Positions 4,529 through 9,816 of a stretch of DNA of 9,816 nt are shown one piece after another. Where the stretch lies: NCBI GenBank assembly GCA_049322335.1, contig JBMORL010000090.1:1-9816 (forward strand). The letters run 5' to 3'. Under the pieces are notes generated by a model, which was not told where the DNA came from, did no database searches, and saw only the letters and a program-made list of their open reading frames with translations. Positions within the stretch are counted from its first letter, which is position 1, and each line of letters starts with the position of its first letter. This DNA is from JBMORL01 sp049322335. Its GTDB lineage: Bacteria > Bacteroidota > Bacteroidia > Flavobacteriales_D > UBA2798. A program made the translations under genes and the position numbers.

Positions 4529-7408
4529 TTACTTACTGATTAGCATTGATTTACTTTCTGTGGTGGTGTTCGCTTTGGTGTTCTGTGGCGTTCCGCCCAA
4601 TGGGTCTTTTATTATTTCCTTCTCCGGATTTTTTTCTTCCAGCTGTTCGAGCTGGTTAAAAAGACTGTCTTTTATTTTCGCTCTTACGGCTTCCATATTA
4701 TCCCATTGGGCGATCTTGTATTTATATCCGCGGTTGCCAAAACCATACTGGTGGATGTATTCCATATGGACTAAGCGTGTTAAATAAAAGTGTTGCTGTG
4801 TTTTACTAACGCCTGTGGCTTGCCGTACCTCGAACCTGTTAAAGTCTGTATCGGACTCGTTTTTTACCTGCTTTTTTGCTTTACTCCTGACATATTGCTT
4901 TAACTTTTCATAAAATTGCCTGAGTGATCCGTCCAGTTCATCTACTTTTAATACTATGGATTCAAACATGATATCACAGGCGGCCTGCAGGTCTTCCTTT
5001 TCGGTAATTAACCGGCCTTGTGTGTCTTTTTTCCGCTGGTATTGGTGTAAAATGGTGATCTGCCTTACCAATGATTGGTACAACTCGTTTAACCGCCTTA
5101 TTTTATGTGCGTCTTCCGGTAGTGTAATCCTGTTGGCGTAGGGGTTCACTACGTTATAGGGTTTTAGTAAACGCATGCAGTTTTGTAAAAATTCCCGGAT
5201 GGACTTTTCTTTTTCTTTGTCAATGATTCCGGCTGCTACTTCGTTCTGGTATTTGATAACGCGCAGGGTTTGTTGTTTGCTTTCGTCTACTGCTATTACA
5301 AAACAACGACTGATATTGTCTTCGTAGATTTCTCCCTTAGTGGTGCATCCCAGCGAAGCGATGGGCCCGCGTACTATGCGTTCGCCTCCTGTTATTTTTC
5401 CGTTGTCGTCTTTTATGCTGGTGGAGGAGATTAATATTTCATTACTCTGTAGTTCTCTTACGGCCAGTTGGGCATCTTCTTTTAACCCGTCATAGTCTTC
5501 GAAGCAGACTAACTTGTTGGTAAAAAAATATTCGTCCTGGTTGTAAAAACTGCTGTCGGTTACACGGGTGTATTTTTTTACGTCTTCTAAAGGCATGAGT
5601 TCACTGATGATTTTTAATAGCCTTGTTTTACCGCTTCCGGAACTGCCTTGTATTAAAGCGTGCAGGGTGTGTTTCATTTTATAACTGCTGGCTATAATAA
5701 ATAAAAAAATACGGTTTTGTTCTTCGCCTACTATTCCGGACAGTCCGACCAGGTTGTTGAGCCGCGGCATTAGTCCTTTCTCCGTTAGGAACTTTATACA
5801 ACTTTGCTGAGTAGATTCGTTTAATTGTATGCGGTAGGGTTCAGGGTTTTTCAGATTCTTTTCCTGCCGCTGTTCCCGGTATTCTTCCAACAGGTGGGCC
5901 AGTACGGATAATTCTTTTTCGGTTTCTTCTGCGTTTAATTGTAATTTATCGGCTGTATATTGTGCCAGTACATTTACCTGTTTGTATTCGTACAGGTCTA
6001 CCCGGGTGCGGTAGTCTTGTTTTGTTTTTAAACTGATTACCTGCAGGGCTATTTTCATAGTGTCTAATGGCTGATTTAACCAGCCGGTTCCTTTTATGCT
6101 GTAATGTGCATTTTTGCCGGTGTAGCTTAACCGGTAGGGGTTTTTACTGTTTAACCCCTGTTTTTCGTTTCCCCCCTTCGCAAAGCCTGCGGAGGGCAAG
6201 TTTGTTTGTTGTTCTTTGTTTGTTGTTATGGGTTGCGTATTGGTAGTTACAGGTTCTTTTTTTTCATTTGGGTTTACTAACGGTTGTTGGTTTTCAGTTG
6301 TTGGAGTTTCAATTGAAAAAGAAAATGTTTTTGTTTGTTCAGTTTGCTTGTACTGTTTTCTTCCTTCTATAATGTGCTCAATGGCTCCTTGCCGGTGGGA
6401 TTGTAAAAGACTGTTTACATCTTCTCCCTCGGGTGGTTCGGCATTGGTGATGATGATGTGGGGGATTTCATTTTGTAAGAGTGGTGCGTATTTGTGTACG
6501 GATTGCCGCCCGGGTTCGTCTCCGTTTAAAAAGAAAATAATTTCTTCGAGTTCTTTGAGTTCCTTTATCGCTTTTATGTGTTCTTCCGTTAACCGGTTGG
6601 TGCCGTACATAGCAAGTACACCATAATGGTGATTTATATTTTCCTGCTGCAGAAGTGTAGCCGCGTCAATGATGCTTTCTGTTAGTATCAGTTTTTTTGT
6701 TGCTGCTTTGGGATAGTGGGGATATAGCCCGGTGCTGTTTTTTAAATAGTAGTGCCGTTTGCTTTTATCGTTTAGTATACTGCGGAAGTAAAGGCCGGTT
6801 ACTTCACTCTTTTTGTTTTTCATGGCAAAGCAGATGCACCATTTTCCGAATACGTTATAGGCGACTTCACCGGTTCTTGATGTTAGCCCGTTGTTTACTA
6901 AAAGTCCGTGTTCCAAACAGAGGGCTATGAGGGTTTCGTCTTTGCGTTTGCCGTGGTGGTATTGCCCGGCATTGTAGCCTGCCGGTGTGCCTGTTGCCGC
7001 CAGTGCTTTATAATCGAGGTTTCGTTGCTGCAAATAGTCTTTGGCGGGTGGACTGTTGTGTACGGCATTGCAGAAGTAGGTAAACATGTTTTGTAAAAAG
7101 TTTTCTCTTGTGGGTGAACTAACGGATGTGGGATTTCCGTTTATGAGTGTTTTTGCTTTTTCAATGGCCTGGTGTTTGGTTATACTTTCCTTGTACATGA
7201 TAAAATCTATCACATCCATGGCCTTGCCGTGGGTTTTGCAGTTGGATGAAAAACAAAAACAGGTGTGGGTCTTCCAGTAGAGCTGCATACTGGGCGTCTT
7301 GTCTTCATGAAAAGGACAGTTGATGCGGTTTTGCTTGTCGGCTTTGTGACCGTAGTGCTTTATTACTTCTGCCAGGGTTAGCCGCTGTTTAATGTCCTGT
7401 ATCTCCAT
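4529..7408 (-). CDS. Primase-helicase replication protein (CHC2 + Toprim + P-loop ATPase), 959 aa
   Basis: This is a multidomain replication protein, probably the replication protein of the element. Residues 25-65 form a CHC2 (DnaG-type) zinc finger: Cys31, His34, then Cys52 and Cys57. A Toprim fold follows: LTES with Glu244 and FLNGDEPGR with Asp297; the first Asp of the usual DxD is Asn295. Residues 350-425 are a Q/T/N-rich linker holding a REP-derived LPSAGFAKGG (404-413). The ATPase has Walker A GSSGSGKT (588-595), Walker B LVCFED (633-638), a sensor-like GCTTKG (687-692) and Arg701 as arginine-finger candidate. A winged-helix-like end lies near 855-900. The architecture is comparable to phage P4 alpha-type primase-helicases. 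It heads the operon with the two recombinases. The start at 7408 (MEIQDIKQRL) gives an intact zinc finger. Confidence 0.93.
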   Translation of the reverse strand: MEIQDIKQRLTLAEVIKHYGHKADKQNRINCPFHEDKTPSMQLYWKTHTCFCFSSNCKTHGKAMDVIDFIMYKESITKHQAIEKAKTLINGNPTSVSSPTRENFLQNMFTYFCNAVHNSPPAKDYLQQRNLDYKALAATGTPAGYNAGQYHHGKRKDETLIALCLEHGLLVNNGLTSRTGEVAYNVFGKWCICFAMKNKKSEVTGLYFRSILNDKSKRHYYLKNSTGLYPHYPKAATKKLILTESIIDAATLLQQENINHHYGVLAMYGTNRLTEEHIKAIKELKELEEIIFFLNGDEPGRQSVHKYAPLLQNEIPHIIITNAEPPEGEDVNSLLQSHRQGAIEHIIEGRKQYKQTEQTKTFSFSIETPTTENQQPLVNPNEKKEPVTTNTQPITTNKEQQTNLPSAGFAKGGNEKQGLNSKNPYRLSYTGKNAHYSIKGTGWLNQPLDTMKIALQVISLKTKQDYRTRVDLYEYKQVNVLAQYTADKLQLNAEETEKELSVLAHLLEEYREQRQEKNLKNPEPYRIQLNESTQQSCIKFLTEKGLMPRLNNLVGLSGIVGEEQNRIFLFIIASSYKMKHTLHALIQGSSGSGKTRLLKIISELMPLEDVKKYTRVTDSSFYNQDEYFFTNKLVCFEDYDGLKEDAQLAVRELQSNEILISSTSIKDDNGKITGGERIVRGPIASLGCTTKGEIYEDNISRCFVIAVDESKQQTLRVIKYQNEVAAGIIDKEKEKSIREFLQNCMRLLKPYNVVNPYANRITLPEDAHKIRRLNELYQSLVRQITILHQYQRKKDTQGRLITEKEDLQAACDIMFESIVLKVDELDGSLRQFYEKLKQYVRSKAKKQVKNESDTDFNRFEVRQATGVSKTQQHFYLTRLVHMEYIHQYGFGNRGYKYKIAQWDNMEAVRAKIKDSLFNQLEQLEEKNPEKEIIKDPLGGTPQNTKANTTTESKSMLISK
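6171..6196. repeat. REP-like unit inside the primase gene
   Basis: This C/G-rich imperfect palindrome (CCCTTCG near one end, CGGAGGG at the other) matches the intergenic copy at 2093-2116 in 20 of 24 aligned bases. It stays in frame and encodes SAGFAKGG-like residues in the linker between Toprim and ATPase domains, where an insertion would be tolerated. Confidence 0.5.
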
Positions 7409-7442
7409 GGTGTTGATAAGTTTTGGATTTGTCTTTTAAGAA

Positions 7443-7450
7443 CAAAGTAA
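7443..7450 (-). promoter_or_regulatory. Candidate -7 box of the primase-recombinase operon
   Basis: On the minus strand TTACTTTG matches the Bacteroidota -7 consensus TAnnTTTG in seven of eight positions. It ends 34 bases before the primase start codon at 7408. A convincing -33 element is not evident. Confidence 0.35.
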
Positions 7451-7538
7451 GCCATAAAAGGTAATTCATTGAAAACCGGATTTTAGGTATTTATTAACAA
7501 AAAGACAAACCAAATGTGGTTTTTATAGCCATTTGCGG

Positions 7539-7546
7539 TAATTTTG
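7539..7546 (+). promoter_or_regulatory. Promoter -7 box (TAATTTTG) of the XRE-toxin operon
   Basis: TAATTTTG fits the Bacteroidota -7 consensus TAnnTTTG exactly and lies 18 bases before the ATG at 7565. The -33 element is weak. The 10-mer GTAATTTTGC (7538-7547) also fits GTAnnTTTGC, the core motif known from CTnDOT-type integration sites, but the promoter reading is simpler. Divergent overlap with the primase promoter region (7409-7564) would let one regulator control both operons. Confidence 0.55.
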
Positions 7547-7564
7547 CTGTTAATAATTTCTTTT

Positions 7565-7924
7565 ATGGTTATGAAGACTCTTGGTGAACGTATCCAGCAC
7601 TTGCGCAAACAGGCGAACCTGACGCAGGCGGATTTGGCTAAAAAAATAAAAATATCGCATACGCAGATGGTGCGTTATGAGATACGGGGTATCCAGCCTC
7701 CGGCTGATGTATTGTCGAGGTTGTCGGCTGTTTTAAATACTTCCGTTGATTTTCTCATTAACGGGGATAAAGATCAAAAAGCGAAAGCGACTTTAAAAGA
7801 TGCTGAACTGCTGAACCAGTTTAAAGCAGTGGAACAACTGCCGGCTGATAAGCAGCGCATAGTAAAAGATCTTATTGATGCTTTTATTTTCAGAACGAAT
7901 ATTCAAAAACAATTGGCGCATTAA
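7565..7924 (+). CDS. XRE-family helix-turn-helix regulator, 119 aa
   Basis: It is a cytoplasmic DNA-binding protein with a Cro/CI-type helix-turn-helix in residues about 7-62 (GERIQHLRKQANLTQADLAK, then VRYEIRGIQPP and LSRLSAVLNTSVDFLI). The C-terminal tail (LLNQFKAVEQLPADKQRIVKDLI) is a helix typical of short Bacteroidota XRE proteins. It is transcribed away from the primase operon and is followed after 11 bases by the antitoxin gene. So it may repress both directions from the shared region, controlling replication as well as the toxin operon. The ATG at 7565 was chosen because the TAATTTTG box at 7539-7546 leaves room only for starts at 7565 or 7571 (MKTLGERI); a TTG at 7544 lies inside that box. 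Confidence 0.9.
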   Translation: MVMKTLGERIQHLRKQANLTQADLAKKIKISHTQMVRYEIRGIQPPADVLSRLSAVLNTSVDFLINGDKDQKAKATLKDAELLNQFKAVEQLPADKQRIVKDLIDAFIFRTNIQKQLAH

Positions 7925-7935
7925 ATTTAACTGTT

Positions 7936-8151
7936 ATGGCTTTTATTACTATACCGGCTAACGAACTGGACAAAGACCAGGTGGAGGCGCTGAAGGCTTT
8001 CTTAAAGGCACTGAAAATAAAATTTGTGGTGGCTAAGGATAAACCTTATGATGAAAAATTTGTGGAGATGGTTTTGCAGGGGGATAAGGACCGCAAAAAG
8101 GGTAAAGGAAAAAAACTTTCGCAAAAAGATATTGAGAACTTATGGAAGTAG
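7936..8151 (+). CDS. Antitoxin of the Txe/YoeB module, DUF2683-like, 71 aa
   Basis: This small charged protein lies directly before the YoeB-like toxin and overlaps it by 10 bases, the classic arrangement of an antitoxin-first module. Residues 1-35 carry a short beta-strand (FITIPA) and a helix (KDQVEALKAFLKALKIKF). The remainder is Lys-rich and likely disordered until bound (PYDEKFVEMVLQGDKDRKKG, ending LSQKDIENLWK). This pattern is what I associate with Bacteroidota DUF2683 proteins found next to Txe/YoeB toxins. The expected role is to bind and neutralise the toxin and help autoregulation. It has no obvious DNA-binding domain, so the XRE protein upstream may supply that role. Confidence 0.85.
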   Translation: MAFITIPANELDKDQVEALKAFLKALKIKFVVAKDKPYDEKFVEMVLQGDKDRKKGKGKKLSQKDIENLWK

Positions 8152-8399
8152 TGCTGCTGCCGGTGGCGCTCGATCACCTGGAATACTGGAAAAAATCAGG
8201 AAACAAAAAAGCGCAGGCGCGTATTACGGAACTGATTAAGGATATTTTGCAGCACCCGTTTTCGGGTATCGGTAAACCGGAGCCGCTGCGCTTTGAACTT
8301 TCGGGAAAATGGTCAAGGCGTATTACCAAAGAACACCGTTTAGTGTATGCGGTGCAAAATAATATTGTGTATGTTTATTCGATGAAAGGACATTACTGA
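8142..8399 (+). CDS. Txe/YoeB-family RNase toxin, 85 aa
   Basis: It closely resembles E. coli YoeB over its whole length: a KPEPLRFELSGKWSRRI block (45-61), EHRLVYAV (64-71) and the C-terminal HY. The active-site residues line up as Glu47, Arg66, His84 and Tyr85. YoeB cuts mRNA at the ribosome A-site and stops translation, so loss of the plasmid or element would leave free toxin (addiction). The start overlaps the antitoxin stop by 10 bases, indicating translational coupling. The last 77 bases are antisense to the 3' end of the putative immunity gene (8323-8399). There is no terminator between the two convergent genes. Confidence 0.95.
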   Translation: MEVVLLPVALDHLEYWKKSGNKKAQARITELIKDILQHPFSGIGKPEPLRFELSGKWSRRITKEHRLVYAVQNNIVYVYSMKGHY

Positions 8400-8796
8400 T
8401 CCCTGTTTGGCTCAACAAGTAGATAGAAAAAATAAAATTTGCAATAACTCCAAAAATAAAAAGCCAAGTCATAAAAGTATATTTTTTGTTTACTCTCACA
8501 GGTAACATATCAAATTCTTTGATAATATCTTTCCACCGATCTTTGTAATTAAGTAGGCGCCAACTTATGAAAATAAAAAAACTTACAACCAATACTATAG
8601 ATATATCAAAGGGGTTAGATGGTATGATTCTACGACCGGTCAAAACCTGTATGTATATCCCCATTGATAATATAATCCATATTTTTAAAGCCAACATAGA
8701 TACTTCGGCTTTCCATTCGCTCCACCATCTTGATGGTGCAGTTTCCCAAAATTTATACAGACAATAAAAAAGATATTTGTACCCCGTTAGTAACAT
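8323..8796 (-). CDS. Putative immunity protein, small polytopic membrane protein, 157 aa
   Basis: It lies 12 bases downstream of the RHS toxin tip, the standard place for its immunity gene. Three hydrophobic segments are visible at about residues 33-53, 64-82 and 107-128, with basic residues on the flanks. So it should sit in the inner membrane, fitting a toxin that attacks the membrane. The start motif MLLTGYKYLFYCLYKF resembles other small membrane proteins found after Bacteroidota RHS genes. It is noticeably AT-rich. The last 25 residues (from about 133) are coded antisense to the toxin gene end, so this tail probably arose by readthrough after the cassette was joined to its neighbour. The immunity role is inferred from position and topology, not from homology. 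Confidence 0.75.
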   Translation of the reverse strand: MLLTGYKYLFYCLYKFWETAPSRWWSEWKAEVSMLALKIWIILSMGIYIQVLTGRRIIPSNPFDISIVLVVSFFIFISWRLLNYKDRWKDIIKEFDMLPVRVNKKYTFMTWLFIFGVIANFIFSIYLLSQTGISNVLSSNKHTQYYFAPHTLNGVLW

Positions 8797-8808
8797 TTTA
8801 AAATAAAG

Positions 8809-9786
8809 TTATTTTGGTCCCCAAGGTACTATCCTAAGTTTATAAGGCCCGGCTGCATTAATTTTATCAACCTCCCTTTGTGCTGCAGTTCCATCACTTA
8901 CAAAACCTGCAAACCCACCGGGATAAAATGCCTCAAGCCCAAAATAGCCGATGGCTGCGGGTGGATTAAAATACATACCGTAAGCCGCAACACCGGTATT
9001 GGTAACTGCTTTCGCAGGATGAACAGAATTGGGATCGTTCGGCCCATTGTTATAGTAGTTAATTACACCTATCCCGTCCGTAATTATTCCAACAGCTGTA
9101 GTAACTCTACCTACTGCTTTTCCAATTTTTGAAATGTTGTAGGTGGAGGTATATTGGTTACCTCTCCAGGCATTTCCGTAATATTTTGGGCTAAAACCTT
9201 GTTTAGCGGTAGAAAGTCGTAAAGAACCCGGTGTAATTTCCAGTCCAAGACCTAAAGTGGAGATTCCAAAATTAAATTTACCTGCGTCTGAATTCCAGCT
9301 TGCATTTACAGAAGGAGTTTCAACCGCTATGCTATTTGGACTTACTGTAAGCACAAATTCATCAAGTAATATCGATTTTTCAAAAGTTATACCTTCTGTA
9401 CGGAACGCATAGTTTTCATAAGTAGATGTGAATACCTTACCATGATCTTCGTTGTTATAAATATCTAATCCTTTTTGCTTTGCAAGAGTTTCAGCTTGTT
9501 TATACTGTTCAGCATTGACAACAACGGTTTGGTCAATCCCGTCTTTCACTTCTCCAAGAGAGTTTCCTTTTTCATCTTCATATTTTGTTGGCTCAAGTCC
9601 CAACGGATCAATAAAATAAATAGGATTATTACTAAATGCAGCATACGGTGACATATCCGGCATTTCGTGTGCTAAAGGATCAGTACTTAAAAAACTCTGT
9701 ACATGATTTTTACCGGCATTTTCGCTCTTATGCACAACTTTAAGTTGTTGTTTTCCGGTGTAATATGTAAGTTTTAGGCAACCCAT
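8809..9786 (-). CDS. Orphan RHS tip: short core plus variable C-terminal toxin, 325 aa
   Basis: The first 33 residues start MGCLKLTYYT, as in Bacteroidota orphan RHS tips. Residues 34-65 keep the RHS core end (STDPLAHEMPDMSPYAAFSN, then NPIYFIDPLGLEP). The middle of the usual core (YDARxGRF-like part) is missing. After the seam comes a variable region (67-325) that I cannot assign to a known toxin fold. It holds KYYGNAWRGNQYTSTYNISK (201-220), a Gly-rich hydrophobic stretch (222-242) and a second one (261-288). This suggests a membrane-acting toxin and matches the membrane protein encoded next. No signal peptide, RHS YD-repeats or delivery domain remain, so export alone is unlikely. A TAG four codons upstream blocks a longer frame. 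No promoter box was found. Confidence 0.85.
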   Translation of the reverse strand: MGCLKLTYYTGKQQLKVVHKSENAGKNHVQSFLSTDPLAHEMPDMSPYAAFSNNPIYFIDPLGLEPTKYEDEKGNSLGEVKDGIDQTVVVNAEQYKQAETLAKQKGLDIYNNEDHGKVFTSTYENYAFRTEGITFEKSILLDEFVLTVSPNSIAVETPSVNASWNSDAGKFNFGISTLGLGLEITPGSLRLSTAKQGFSPKYYGNAWRGNQYTSTYNISKIGKAVGRVTTAVGIITDGIGVINYYNNGPNDPNSVHPAKAVTNTGVAAYGMYFNPPAAIGYFGLEAFYPGGFAGFVSDGTAAQREVDKINAAGPYKLRIVPWGPK

Positions 9787-9816
9787 TTGCGGGAACTAAT
9801 GTACATAAAAAAACAG
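9690..9816. repeat. Terminal direct repeat, right copy (circular-contig overlap)
   Basis: This is the second writing of bases 1-127. It covers the first 32 codons of the RHS-tip gene and 30 bases upstream. On the circle, base 9816 continues as base 128, so the RHS upstream region is 98-404 of this window. Confidence 0.9.

Noticed and set aside
6216..7280. Several plus-strand frames (62-136 codons) opposite the primase gene
   Set aside because: Cys/Ser/Phe-rich antisense shadows of a gene with clear zinc finger, Toprim and ATPase motifs.
8024..8239. 71-codon frame across the antitoxin/toxin junction
   Set aside because: It is out of frame with the well-matched antitoxin and YoeB-like genes and has no motif of its own.
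8567..9132. Plus-strand frames of 66 and 84 codons opposite the immunity and RHS genes
   Set aside because: Antisense shadows. The minus strand has the RHS core motifs and the hydrophobic segments.
1..9816. Small circular virus genome
   Set aside because: The size would fit, but no capsid, packaging ATPase, lysis or Rep-HUH gene can be recognised. Primase-helicase, recombinases and toxin modules fit a plasmid or integrative element better.

Overview
The window looks like one complete small circular replicon, or the excised circular form of an integrative element. Bases 1-127 are identical to bases 9690-9816, and the window starts and ends exactly on that repeat. This is the usual signature of a circular contig written out with one k-mer of overlap, which implies a real circle of 9689 bp. 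Bacteroidota is the likely host phylum, possibly the Chitinophagia/Sphingobacteriia side. Support comes from a TAnnTTTG promoter, the lack of Shine-Dalgarno signals at most starts, an orphan RHS tip gene starting MGCLKLTYY, a Bacteroidota-type conserved protein (MSKQTG...), REP-like repeats whose frames read VTLSEVEG/HPERSRR, and a Txe/YoeB toxin paired with a DUF2683-like antitoxin.

Layout on the circle: 98-404 is a short AT-rich divergent control region. 405-1199 (+) encodes a conserved Bacteroidota protein of unknown function, followed by a strong terminator. 1260-2646 is about 1.4 kb without a credible gene but dense in inverted repeats and REP-like units; it is the best candidate for origin, transfer or attachment functions. 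2647-7408 (-) is a replication/recombination operon: a 959-aa primase-helicase (CHC2 zinc finger, Toprim, P-loop ATPase, probable winged helix), then two tyrosine recombinases joined by an ATGA overlap. The first recombinase has the full catalytic set; the second has lost key residues. 7539-8399 (+) is divergent from this operon and carries an XRE-type regulator, an antitoxin and a YoeB/Txe RNase toxin. 8323-9786 (-) is an RHS toxin tip plus a small polytopic membrane protein that is probably its immunity protein.

How the parts may work together (inference): the primase-helicase supports replication of the circle, the recombinases support integration/excision or multimer resolution, and XRE-antitoxin-toxin is a regulator plus addiction module that stabilises it. 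The cargo is a polymorphic-toxin cassette. Because the RHS gene keeps a conserved core seam in front of a variable tip, the circle could donate a new toxin/immunity pair to chromosomal rhs loci. That is the most interesting possibility here. No relaxase, conjugation gene, virion gene set, rRNA, tRNA or CRISPR array was recognised.
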